NCBI RefSeq assembly: GCF_002135375.1
Contig: NZ_NEGH01000003.1
Coordinates: forward strand, 124,001 to 188,000
Source: Acinetobacter sp. ANC 4558
GTDB taxonomy: Bacteria; Pseudomonadota; Gammaproteobacteria; Pseudomonadales; Moraxellaceae
Reading direction: 5' to 3'
Length of the DNA: 64,000 nucleotides
Part shown: positions 9,336 to 17,153 of the stretch, piece after piece
Position numbering within the stretch: the first letter of the stretch is position 1
Layout of the letters: the number at the start of each line of letters is the position of its first letter
The notes under the pieces: model-generated
The model's database searches: none
The model's input: the letters and a program-made list of their open reading frames with translations, nothing else
What the model was told of the DNA's origin: nothing
Translations under genes and position numbers: made by a program

Positions 9336-10016
9336 ATGCATGAATTATTGATAAATTTAGCAGGTTTAGATTTCTTAGAACTTTGGGATGCAACGAAAGC
9401 AACATTATTAATGCTCTTTTTATCATTAATATTTATTGTCATTTTAGGATTACCGTTAGGCATTGCAATATATTCTTTTGCAAATAGTAAGATTAAGAAG
9501 CAGCCAATCATTTATGAAATATTGTCTTTCTTCATCAATATTATTCGATCTATTCCATTCATTATTTTAATGATTTTATTAATGCCTTTAACAGCGATTA
9601 TTACAGGAACCACTATTGATGTGGCTGGAGTTATTCCACCAATTACAGTGGCTGGTATTGCATTCTTTGCTCGATTAACAGAAACCGCATTAAATGAAGT
9701 CGATAGTGGTGTAATTGAAGCAGCACAGTCAATGGGCGTGGGATATTGGCAAATGGTCAAAGGTGTGCTGTTACCAGAGGCGAGAGCATCGATTGTTGCA
9801 GCGGCAACGGTTACGAGTATTGCATTGGTTGATTATACCGCTGTATCTGGAGTAATCGGGGGCGGTGGATTAGGTGATTTAGCAATTCGATATGGCTATC
9901 AACGCTATGAAACTGAAATTATGCTCGTGACCGTTATTTTACTAATTGTCATTGTGCAGATTATGCAATTCATTGGAAATAAAGCGGTTATTTATTTCTC
10001 AAAAAATTATTCTTAA
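9336..10016 (+). CDS. MetI-type ABC transporter permease
   Basis: A 226-residue inner-membrane permease with about five membrane segments. It has the coupling-loop EAA-type motif EAAQSMGVGYWQMVKGVLLPEA and the conserved GVIGGGGLGDLA segment of methionine-uptake permeases. The ATG follows the MetN-type stop without a gap, with GGAGG inside the end of the upstream gene, so the two are translationally coupled. It should form a MetN2I2-type complex with its neighbours. Confidence 0.92.
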   Translation: MHELLINLAGLDFLELWDATKATLLMLFLSLIFIVILGLPLGIAIYSFANSKIKKQPIIYEILSFFINIIRSIPFIILMILLMPLTAIITGTTIDVAGVIPPITVAGIAFFARLTETALNEVDSGVIEAAQSMGVGYWQMVKGVLLPEARASIVAAATVTSIALVDYTAVSGVIGGGGLGDLAIRYGYQRYETEIMLVTVILLIVIVQIMQFIGNKAVIYFSKNYS

Positions 10017-10037
10017 TCGGTTATAAATAGGTAAACT

Positions 10038-10850
10038 ATGAAAACTTTAAAGCAACTTACATTATTCCTGAGTGCAGGAATAATTTCAGCAGCAGCATTT
10101 GCAAATCAAACTGTGACGATAGGTGCAAATGCAACTCCGCACGCAGTCATCTTAGAGCATATTAAACCTGAACTGGCCAAGCAGGGAATTGATTTGAAAA
10201 TAAAAGTATATTCAGATTATGTACAACCTAATGCTCAGTTAGTATCTAAAAATTTAGATGCCAATTACTTTCAATATCGTCCATTTTTAAATGATTTTAA
10301 TGCGAAAACAAAAGCTAATTTAGTGCCTGTTGTACCTGTACATGTAGAACCATTCTTACTGTATTCTGTGAAAATTAAAGATATTAAGCAACTTAAAGAT
10401 GGTGCAACTGTCGCGATTCCAAGTGACCCTGTTAATGGTGGTCGAGGTTTATTACTGTTGGCGAAATTAAATTTAATTAAATTAAAGCCAGGATTTAATC
10501 AGTTAACAACTCCTACAGACAAGTTACCTACAATACGTGATATTGCAAGTAATCCAAAAAATTTAAAAATTAAAGAATTAGATTCTGCGATGTTGCCACG
10601 TGTATTACCTCAAGTTGATATTGCGGCATTGAACAGTAATTACGTATTAGACGCTAAACTTGATATCAGCAAATCTTTATATATTGAAAATGGGCAAGAT
10701 GGTAAAAATATATGGGCTGAGTATTTAGTCGTACGACCAGGGGATGAGAAAAAACCCGAAATACAAAAAGTAGCTAAAGCGCTGAATAGCGATTCTACTC
10801 GTCAGTTTATTAAGCAACGTTTCAAAGGTGAAATTTATACAGCATTTTAA
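10038..10850 (+). CDS. MetQ/NlpA-family substrate-binding protein
   Basis: A 270-residue periplasmic binding protein. It starts with a signal peptide (MKTLKQLTLFLSAGIISAAAF, cleavage likely after AFA), then VTIGANATPHAVILEHIKPEL, the usual N-terminus of MetQ proteins. The segments DYVQPNAQLVSKNLDANYFQYRP (split here as DYVQPNAQLV and DANYFQYRP) form the ligand site in the family. Unlike E. coli MetQ there is no lipobox cysteine near the cleavage site, so this copy looks soluble in the periplasm. It is the last gene of the operon, with a terminator 25 bases downstream. Confidence 0.9.
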   Translation: MKTLKQLTLFLSAGIISAAAFANQTVTIGANATPHAVILEHIKPELAKQGIDLKIKVYSDYVQPNAQLVSKNLDANYFQYRPFLNDFNAKTKANLVPVVPVHVEPFLLYSVKIKDIKQLKDGATVAIPSDPVNGGRGLLLLAKLNLIKLKPGFNQLTTPTDKLPTIRDIASNPKNLKIKELDSAMLPRVLPQVDIAALNSNYVLDAKLDISKSLYIENGQDGKNIWAEYLVVRPGDEKKPEIQKVAKALNSDSTRQFIKQRFKGEIYTAF

Positions 10851-10874
10851 TCCTTTTATTTTTATAATGGATTT

Positions 10875-10900
10875 GCCCGAATTAAAATTCGGGCTTTTTT
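10875..10900 (+). terminator. Intrinsic terminator of the MetNIQ-type operon
   Basis: GCCCGAATT and AATTCGGGC form a hairpin that is followed at once by TTTTTT. It lies 25 bases after the binding-protein stop and faces the convergent PLD gene. Confidence 0.92.
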
Positions 10901-10954
10901 ATAAAAAATTGTAATAATATTCAAAATAAGAATATAAATATAATTTCATTGTCA

Positions 10955-12430
10955 TTACATCATCCATTCAATTGGTAAAAATGAAACGATTTTAATCGAT
11001 AATCGTTGAAACTTTGTCGTGTTTGGTTCTATGGTATGTGAAATTACTGTGCCATTTTCAAGTGATTCTCTCCATTCCAATTGATTGAGTTCATTCAATT
11101 TAACTTCATATGCAATAGTAGATAAGTGGCAATCTAATGATGTTGAAACTTCATTTTGTAGTTCATTTGATTCAAGAATAAGCCCAACTTCTGTATTGAG
11201 ATGTACAGATCTTGGATCAAAATTAAATGAACCAATAAAAACCTTGCCATCAATATCAAAAAATTTAGCATGTAGTCGTGAGGCATTTTTGCTTTTTGAG
11301 GGAATAACATTTCCAGTCATTATTTCATACCAAGTTCGTTTTTTACGTTGAATATAGGGTTTAAATTCGTATAGCTTAACGCCAGTTGCTAATAAATCTT
11401 TTCTATATTTTTGATAAAAAGCATGGACGATTGGAACATCATTGGCCAAATAAGAGTTGGTTAGAACTCGAACCGTTACATTTTTTTGAGTTAACTCTTG
11501 AAAATAGTTTAACCCTTTTTGAGTGGGTACGAAATATGCGGAAACCAATTCAATGTTCTGTTTGGGTGACCCCATTAATGCGATGATTTGTTCCGATATT
11601 AATTCTTGTCCTCGTGCTTGCACACGAATTTTTTTCGGAGAATCGCCAATGAAATGTGCAGTTACCCACTGAGCAGCCGCTGTTTCTAAAGCATGGTGTA
11701 TATAATGTTCAGCTTCCTTAATTTGCTTTTGTTGTACAGATTGTCTTAATCCACTTAATTCATAATGGTTTTGTAATTGTTGTAAACCAACATGACTGCC
11801 TTTTGAAATAAGTTTTGATACATCAACACTTAATTCATCATTCCAAAACAGATCAAAAATTTGATTTGCTTGTTGAATCGCAGTGCCGAAAAATAATATA
11901 TCTAAATCAGTGAATTGAAAATTTTCACTAGCATCAAAATATTCACGACTGATATTCCGTCCACCTGTTACTGCAATGTTTTGATCACCAATGATTAATT
12001 TATTGTGCATTCGATGATTTATTTTTTTAAATCTAAATATATAGTCAAGCAATCTAAACTTTCGAAATTGATATGGATTAAATAACTTAATTTCAAAATG
12101 AGGGTGGAGAATTAATTGTTTGAGGGTTGAATCGAGTTGAGTTCCGTTCTGGTCATCAATTAAAAGACGTATTTTTACCCCTCTATTTGCTGCATGTAAC
12201 AAGTCGGCAAGTAAAAATTGACCAATAGTGTCATTTTTCCAAATATAATATTGTAAATCAATAGAGTACTGTGCTGAGTTAATAATATGCCGTCGTGAAG
12301 CAATGCTTAAAAATGCTTCATTTAATGGTAAGTAGGCGGTCAATCCTTGTGCTATCTTTGTATCAAAATCTGCTTTATGAAGCCAATGAGAAATTTGAGA
12401 TTGTTGATTGTCGGTAAAGGATGATTTCAT
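10955..12430 (-). CDS. PLD-superfamily phosphatidyltransferase, ClsC/YmdC-like
   Basis: A 491-residue enzyme with two HKD motifs: HNKLIIGD (H142, K144, D149) with TGGRNIS after it, and HAKFFDID with GSFNFDPRS near residue 395. Two HxKx4D motifs in one chain and this length match cardiolipin synthase C of E. coli (YmdC), which makes cardiolipin from phosphatidylglycerol and phosphatidylethanolamine. The N-terminus shows no clear membrane anchor. The gene stands alone on the minus strand, convergent with the ABC importer. The Shine-Dalgarno (AAGAGGG) is about 13 bases from the ATG, somewhat far. Another phospholipase D type activity cannot be excluded. Confidence 0.82.
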   Translation of the reverse strand: MKSSFTDNQQSQISHWLHKADFDTKIAQGLTAYLPLNEAFLSIASRRHIINSAQYSIDLQYYIWKNDTIGQFLLADLLHAANRGVKIRLLIDDQNGTQLDSTLKQLILHPHFEIKLFNPYQFRKFRLLDYIFRFKKINHRMHNKLIIGDQNIAVTGGRNISREYFDASENFQFTDLDILFFGTAIQQANQIFDLFWNDELSVDVSKLISKGSHVGLQQLQNHYELSGLRQSVQQKQIKEAEHYIHHALETAAAQWVTAHFIGDSPKKIRVQARGQELISEQIIALMGSPKQNIELVSAYFVPTQKGLNYFQELTQKNVTVRVLTNSYLANDVPIVHAFYQKYRKDLLATGVKLYEFKPYIQRKKRTWYEIMTGNVIPSKSKNASRLHAKFFDIDGKVFIGSFNFDPRSVHLNTEVGLILESNELQNEVSTSLDCHLSTIAYEVKLNELNQLEWRESLENGTVISHTIEPNTTKFQRLSIKIVSFLPIEWMM

Positions 12431-12780
12431 AGATAAAAAAGACCCTCTTGTTCAATTTAATTTTATAATATTGATTAATATATCTCATTTTATTATGTAA
12501 AAGTTTAAATAAAGCTAAACATATTTTGTGACTAGTGATGTGATATTGTGAATTAAATTTTTTATAAAAAAGGATACTTATACTCTCAATGAGGGAATTT
12601 TATTATCGTTATGCATTTAAGGCATTGAATTATTATCGCTAAATTGGATTTAAATAAACATATAATGGGGTGCTCATCGTGTTTTATTGGTTCAATACAA
12701 AAAATATAAAAATATACTTGTCAAATACAATAATAATGCGTATTTTATCTCTATTACCAGATTTTATTAGATCTCTAAAG
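12431..12780. other. Intergenic region upstream of the DAHP synthase leader
   Basis: This region separates the divergent PLD gene from the DAHP synthase leader. The minus-strand PLD promoter should lie near its left end. On the plus strand a sigma-70-like promoter (12718-12746) drives the attenuator region described separately. No other gene is seen. Confidence 0.5.
12718..12746 (+). promoter_or_regulatory. Sigma-70-like promoter for the DAHP synthase leader
   Basis: TTGTCA (12718-12723) and TATTTT (12741-12746) are separated by 17 bases. Transcription would begin near 12753, just upstream of the first leader peptide. The call is by motif and position only. Confidence 0.55.
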
Positions 12781-12837
12781 ATGTTAAAGCAACCTAGCAA
12801 TTTACACGCATATTATTATTTTTGGCAGTTTAAGTAA
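12781..12837 (+). CDS. Aromatic amino acid leader peptide 1
   Basis: An 18-codon frame, MLKQPSNLHAYYYFWQFK, with three Tyr codons, then Phe, Trp, Gln and Phe next to its stop. The stop lies in the loop of a hairpin (12824-12842), and a terminator follows at 12882-12913. This is the classical layout of a ribosome-mediated attenuator that senses charged tRNA-Tyr, tRNA-Phe and tRNA-Trp. The frame is open up to an ATG at 12736, but that lies upstream of the predicted transcription start. The weak point is the lack of a good Shine-Dalgarno before 12781. The gene controlled is the DAHP synthase at 13092. Confidence 0.65.
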   Translation: MLKQPSNLHAYYYFWQFK

Positions 12838-12913
12838 TTGCCTGAATGCGTTTGGGCAAAAATAGGTTGCCCACCACAGATAAACCTGATCGGCAACCCG
12901 GTCAGGTTTTTTT
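12824..12913 (+). promoter_or_regulatory. Transcription attenuator: competing hairpins and terminator
   Basis: Four alternative pairings are visible. GGCAGTT (12824-12830) pairs with AATTGCC (12836-12842). TTGCC (12838-12842) can instead pair with GGCAA (12855-12859). GGGCAA (12854-12859) can pair with TTGCCC (12867-12872). GGTTGCC (12865-12871) can pair with GGCAACC (12892-12898), which would break the terminator. The terminator itself is a 12-bp stem AAACCTGATCGG / CCGGTCAGGTTT (one G-T pair) with loop CAAC and then TTTT, 12882-12913. No plus-strand gene lies upstream to be terminated, so its natural role is attenuation of the following DAHP synthase gene. Ribosome stalling at the Tyr/Phe/Trp codons of leader 1 would favour the antiterminator. 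Confidence 0.8.
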
Positions 12914-12951
12914 ACATTTAGAGCACTATATATTTTATTAAGGACATACAG

Positions 12952-13047
12952 ATGAAAACTTTTAACTTTACATACTTTAGCAATTTTTATTGGTTTAACT
13001 TTTATAACGATGTATTACTCGCCCAAGAACCCAATTTGCTCAAATAA
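12952..13047 (+). CDS. Second aromatic-rich leader peptide
   Basis: A 31-codon frame with a good Shine-Dalgarno (AAGGA, seven bases before the ATG). Residues 1-18 read MKTFNFTYFSNFYWFNFY: ten of the 18 are aromatic (six Phe, three Tyr, one Trp). It then ends with NDVLLAQEPNLLK. It lies after the attenuator terminator and 44 bases before the DAHP synthase start. The absence of Ile and the low Lys content argue that this is not just a by-product of AT-rich DNA. I see a weak AACCC/GGGTT hairpin around its stop but no second terminator, so if it acts, it may act on translation of the next gene. No known family is recognised. Confidence 0.6.
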   Translation: MKTFNFTYFSNFYWFNFYNDVLLAQEPNLLK

Positions 13048-13091
13048 AAGATCGGGTTGCTGCACAAATGCAATCCAAAGGAAGAAACAGA

Positions 13092-14147
13092 ATGAATGCT
13101 AAAGTGAATACATTAGAAAAGTCGGTCGTATCAGAAACGATTTTAAGTTTGCCCCATCAGTTGAAACATCAAATTCAATTGCCTGCACATTTGGCAACGC
13201 AAATACGTCATCAACGTCAAATCATTGAAAATATTCTAGAAGGAAATGATTGTCGCCTAATGATCATTACAGGGCCATGCTCAATTCATGATCCTATTGC
13301 AACGTTAGAATATGCAGAAAAATTATTAAAATTACAGCAAAAAATGTCAGATCAAATTTTTTTCGTTATACGTGCATATATTGAAAAACCTCGAACCACA
13401 GTTGGATGGAAAGGTTTTTTATATGATCCACATCTAAATGGATCTGCAGACATGCAATCTGGACTTGAACAGTCACGTGCATTGTATTTAAAAATTATAG
13501 AAATGGGATTGCCTATTGCAGCTGAAATTTTAAGCCCAATGGCAACGGCTTATTTTGATGATTTATTGGCATGGGGTGCAATTGGTGCAAGAACCAGCGA
13601 GTCTCAAATACATCGTGAAATTTCAAGTCATATGCCATATAGCATTGGTTTTAAAAATGGAACCGATGGTTCAATTCAAATTGCTTTAGATGCTATTCAA
13701 TCTGCATCACGTCCACATCAATTTTTGGGATTGAGTCAATCTGGATTGCCTTGCATGATTCATTCTCAGGGTAATCCAAAAGCACATTTAATTTTACGAG
13801 GTTCGAATACGGGTCCGAATTATGCTTTAGCAGAAATTGAGCAGATTAAACAAAAAATGCAAGGGCTTGTACCTGCATTGGTGATTGATTGTAGTCATGG
13901 TAATAGTCATAAAAATCCACTCTTACAGCCTGAAGTATTACAGACCATTATTCGTGAACGAGCACAGAGCAATGTTCGTGGTGTGATGTTAGAGAGTCAC
14001 TTGATCGATGGTAATCAAAAAATTTCTGCGGATATGACCTATGGTCAGTCTGTGACAGATGGATGTCTAGGGTGGGATAAAACGCAGCAATTATTTGTTG
14101 ATGTTTATGAACAGCTTACTCGACAGGCATTAAAATTGAGTGCTTAA
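13092..14147 (+). CDS. Class I DAHP synthase (AroF/AroG/AroH family)
   Basis: A 352-residue 3-deoxy-D-arabino-heptulosonate 7-phosphate synthase. It condenses phosphoenolpyruvate and erythrose 4-phosphate, the first step of the shikimate pathway. Conserved segments are GPCSIHD, EKPRTTVGWKG, GARTSESQIHRE, GFKNGTDGS, HLILRGSNTGPNY, DCSHGNS and ESHLIDGNQ, covering the metal and phosphate ligands. An earlier in-frame ATG exists at 13068, but the ATG at 13092 follows AAAGGAAG at ideal distance and is the likely start. Expression is probably controlled by the attenuator and leader frames upstream, which sense Tyr, Phe and Trp. Which allosteric type (Phe-, Tyr- or Trp-inhibited) it is cannot be decided here. 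A bidirectional terminator follows. Confidence 0.95.
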   Translation: MNAKVNTLEKSVVSETILSLPHQLKHQIQLPAHLATQIRHQRQIIENILEGNDCRLMIITGPCSIHDPIATLEYAEKLLKLQQKMSDQIFFVIRAYIEKPRTTVGWKGFLYDPHLNGSADMQSGLEQSRALYLKIIEMGLPIAAEILSPMATAYFDDLLAWGAIGARTSESQIHREISSHMPYSIGFKNGTDGSIQIALDAIQSASRPHQFLGLSQSGLPCMIHSQGNPKAHLILRGSNTGPNYALAEIEQIKQKMQGLVPALVIDCSHGNSHKNPLLQPEVLQTIIRERAQSNVRGVMLESHLIDGNQKISADMTYGQSVTDGCLGWDKTQQLFVDVYEQLTRQALKLSA

Positions 14148-14171
14148 TTGTATGATTAAATAAGTAGAATA

Positions 14172-14201
14172 AAAAAAATCAGCTTTAAAGCTGATTTTTT
14201 T
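14172..14201. terminator. Bidirectional terminator between DAHP synthase and gcvH
   Basis: AAATCAGCTTTAAAGCTGATTT is flanked by A and T runs, so the hairpin is followed by a U-tract in either direction. It serves the convergent genes ending at 14147 and 14212. Confidence 0.92.
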
Positions 14202-14211
14202 ATTCAATCAT

Positions 14212-14586
14212 TTATAGACCAGCTTCGTATTCACTATTTGATAGCAATGTCTCGATATCAGCAATATTATGCGGTTTAATTTTGTAGATCCAACCTTTAC
14301 CATAGGGTTCATCATTGACAAAATCAGGATCATCTTCAAGCGCTGTATTGATTTCGACGACTTCACCAGAGATTGGTGCATGAATATCTGAAGCTGTTTT
14401 AACAGATTCAACAACACCTGTTTGTTGACCTGCCGTAATTTGCTGACCGACTTCAGGAGCTTCTACATACACTAAGTCACCTAAAGCATCTTGTGCATGA
14501 TCCGAAATTCCAGTCACAACAAGATCACCTTCAATACGAACCCATTCATGGGTAGGTGCATATTTTAAGTCAGAAGGATGATTCAT
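14212..14586 (-). CDS. gcvH: Glycine cleavage system H protein
   Basis: A 124-residue lipoyl carrier protein that shuttles the aminomethyl group in glycine cleavage. It begins [20 protein letters not shown]. The lipoylation site is the Lys in [11 protein letters not shown], and the C-terminal GWIYKIKP segment is typical. Upstream in-frame codons exist to 14610, but the ATG at 14586 follows AGGAG at good spacing and gives the usual family length. No gcvT or gcvP is in the window; the gene stands alone with its own terminator. Confidence 0.96.
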   Translation of the reverse strand: MNHPSDLKYAPTHEWVRIEGDLVVTGISDHAQDALGDLVYVEAPEVGQQITAGQQTGVVESVKTASDIHAPISGEVVEINTALEDDPDFVNDEPYGKGWIYKIKPHNIADIETLLSNSEYEAGL

Positions 14587-14711
14587 GGTATTCACTCCTA
14601 AACGTACCAAATTATTTTGTGATGATTTATACAGGCTTTTTCACTAAAAATGAAGTTCTATCATTTAGAAAAATACAAACACTCAATGAAGTTACAGTAT
14701 TAGCGCTGAAC

Positions 14712-15158
14712 TTAAACCATTCTTTCACGTTTAAATACTACAATATTGGTATTTGAGGTAAAGACAATTTCATCATTTTGGTTAAATGCTTTAGTTGTAT
14801 ATGAAACAATTGCACGATCATTTTTAGAGCGAGATGGAGTAATGGTATCTATGACAGCTTCAATACGAATTTTATCATTCGGACGAGTCGGTCTAGGCCA
14901 ACGTACATGTGAATCTGACCCAATTAAACCGCCAGCAATTGGAACACATTCTGTCCAAAGTCGCATCACGATGGCACTGGTATGCCATCCACTGGCTGCT
15001 AATCCTTGAAAAATAGGATGTTCACGAGCTAAATTTTCATCAAGATGAAAAGGTTGTGGATCGAACTTTTCTGCAAATTGTAAAATTTCTTCTAAACTAA
15101 CTTCATATTCGCGACTTTGAAAACGATCACCAACATGAAGATCTTCTAAATACAACAT
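14712..15158 (-). CDS. MaoC-family hotdog dehydratase
   Basis: A 148-residue single hotdog-domain protein of the MaoC (R-specific enoyl-CoA hydratase) family. The FAEKFDPQPFHLDE segment carries the Asp and His used for catalysis in R-hydratases. ASGWHTSAIVMRL and SDSHVRWPRPTRPNDKI are also typical. It likely hydrates an enoyl thioester, but the substrate is unknown. It lies 28 bases downstream of the ABC exporter gene on the same strand; whether they are functionally linked is unclear. Confidence 0.88.
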   Translation of the reverse strand: MLYLEDLHVGDRFQSREYEVSLEEILQFAEKFDPQPFHLDENLAREHPIFQGLAASGWHTSAIVMRLWTECVPIAGGLIGSDSHVRWPRPTRPNDKIRIEAVIDTITPSRSKNDRAIVSYTTKAFNQNDEIVFTSNTNIVVFKRERMV

Positions 15159-15186
15159 ATTTTACATCCTTGATTATTCACTTATT

Positions 15187-17010
15187 TTATTCAATGATAA
15201 AGCCACCTGTTTGTCTTTTCCATAGCTGTGCATAAATTCCTTCTAATTTAATGAGTTCATCATGCGTACCTTGTTCAATAATATGACCTTGGTCAAGGAC
15301 AATTAAGCGATCCATTTGTGCAATGGTTGAAAGCCGATGAGCAATGGCAATCACCGTTTTACCTTGCATTAAATCATCCAGACTAGTTTGAATCGCGGCT
15401 TCTACTTCGGAGTCTAGTGCGCTGGTTGCTTCATCTAAAATAAGAATAGGTGCATCTTTTAGAAATACACGGGCAATGGCAATACGTTGTCGTTGACCAC
15501 CAGACAATTTCACACCGCGTTCGCCGACGTAAGCATCATAGCCTTTTTTACCTCTAAGATCGGTAAGATGAGGAATGAAATCAGTTGCTTGAGCTTTTTC
15601 TACGGCTTTGAACATCTCTTCATCACTGGCATCTGGACGTCCATATTTAATATTCTCAGAAACTGTACGATGTAATAACGACGTATCTTGAGTTACCAAC
15701 GCAATATTTTTTCGTAAACTATCTTGTTTAACGTCTGCAATATTTTGTCCATCAATTTTAATTGCGCCATGTTGAGGATTATAGAAATGCAATAACAGTT
15801 GAATCAGTGTAGATTTACCTGCGCCAGAACGGCCGACAATACCAATTTTTTCGCCAGGTGCAATTTTTAAATTGAGGTGGTCAATAATATTTTTATGACC
15901 ATAAGAAAAAGAAACATCTTGGAATTCAATTTGACCGTGTGGAACGTTTAATTCAGTGGCATTCGGCTTATCTTGAATATTAATTTTATGACCTAACGTC
16001 TTCATGCCATCTTGAATTGTTCCGACGTTTTCAAATAATGAAGAGGTTTGCCACATCATAAATTCAGCAATACTGTTTAACTTTAAGATCATTGCAGTTG
16101 CTGCAGCAATAATTCCAAGTTCTGCTCTGCCTTCAGTCCATAGCCAAATTGCAGTCCCTAATACACCACCATATAAGACAATACTGAGTAAATTGATGCT
16201 AATCTCATAGTACGTGCCTAAACGCATTTGCTGATATACAGTGACCATGAACTCTTTCATAGAGGATTTAGCATACTGACTTTCTCTACCAGCATGTGCA
16301 AATAGTTTTACGGTTTGAATATTGGTATACGCATCTGTTACACGACCTGTCATTACTGCTCTAGCATCTGCTTGTTTATGCGAAACTTTACTAAAACGAG
16401 GAATAAAATAAAGTGCGGCAGCAATATAAAGAATTAACCATATAAAAAGCGGAATCAGTAATAACGGAGAGATTGCACTGAAGACAATACTAATAGTAAT
16501 AAAATAAATGACGACATAGGCAATGATATCTCCCAAAATCATACAAAATTCACGTACAGCAAGTGCAGTTTGCATGACTTTTGATGATAAGCGTCCAGCA
16601 AAATCATTATGGAAAAAATCTAAACTTTGTTGAAGCATTAAATTATGAAAGCGCCAACGTAAACGCATTGGAAATGTACTAAACAAAAACTGATGTTTAA
16701 TGACCGACTGCGCATTAGTAAAAAAGATATTGGCTAAAAGTATGCACGCTAAAAGAATGAGATTGCTTTGATGTTGTTGTAAAAAAGTATCGGGTTGGCT
16801 TTTACTAATCCAGGTGACTAAGCTACCCACTTGTGTATAGAGTAGTGCTTCGAAGCTTGCTGCACCAGCGGTACAAATAATTAATAAGATTAAATATGGG
16901 CGAACACCTTGGGTTGCTTGCCAAACAAAAGGAAAAAATCGTGTTGGAAGTGGCTGGTTTAAATTCTCATTTGGGTAGGGATCTAATAACTTTTCAAGCC
17001 ATTTCAACAT
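15187..17010 (-). CDS. ABC exporter, fused permease and ATPase (MsbA-like)
   Basis: A 607-residue half-transporter. Residues about 30-320 hold six membrane segments. The ATPase domain follows, with Walker A GRSGAGKST near residue 395, signature LSGGQRQRIAIAR near 500, Walker B ILILDEATSALD and an H-loop AHRLST. Dimers of such proteins export lipids, peptides or drugs from the inner membrane. The length and the N-terminal segment DPYPNENLNQPLP fit a group of exporters seen with no fixed substrate, so I do not name it msbA. The ATG at 17010 has GGTAAATT upstream. It probably forms a unit with the MaoC gene downstream. Confidence 0.9.
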   Translation of the reverse strand: MLKWLEKLLDPYPNENLNQPLPTRFFPFVWQATQGVRPYLILLIICTAGAASFEALLYTQVGSLVTWISKSQPDTFLQQHQSNLILLACILLANIFFTNAQSVIKHQFLFSTFPMRLRWRFHNLMLQQSLDFFHNDFAGRLSSKVMQTALAVREFCMILGDIIAYVVIYFITISIVFSAISPLLLIPLFIWLILYIAAALYFIPRFSKVSHKQADARAVMTGRVTDAYTNIQTVKLFAHAGRESQYAKSSMKEFMVTVYQQMRLGTYYEISINLLSIVLYGGVLGTAIWLWTEGRAELGIIAAATAMILKLNSIAEFMMWQTSSLFENVGTIQDGMKTLGHKINIQDKPNATELNVPHGQIEFQDVSFSYGHKNIIDHLNLKIAPGEKIGIVGRSGAGKSTLIQLLLHFYNPQHGAIKIDGQNIADVKQDSLRKNIALVTQDTSLLHRTVSENIKYGRPDASDEEMFKAVEKAQATDFIPHLTDLRGKKGYDAYVGERGVKLSGGQRQRIAIARVFLKDAPILILDEATSALDSEVEAAIQTSLDDLMQGKTVIAIAHRLSTIAQMDRLIVLDQGHIIEQGTHDELIKLEGIYAQLWKRQTGGFIIE

Positions 17011-17100
17011 AATTTACCTGATCTTTAAAATAATATAGATTGCTTGATTTATTGTACCATTGGTCAGTGATTAGGTTACGGGGTTTTATCTATAATTTGA

Positions 17101-17145
17101 AGAAAGAAATATCTATAACGCCTAAAGCATTAAACGTTATAGATA
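17101..17145 (-). terminator. Probable terminator of the MscS-type channel gene
   Basis: TATCTATAACG and CGTTATAGATA form an 11-bp stem with a 14-base loop just after the channel stop. The minus-strand continuation is TTTCTTTCT. Confidence 0.6.
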
Positions 17146-17153
17146 AAATAGAT

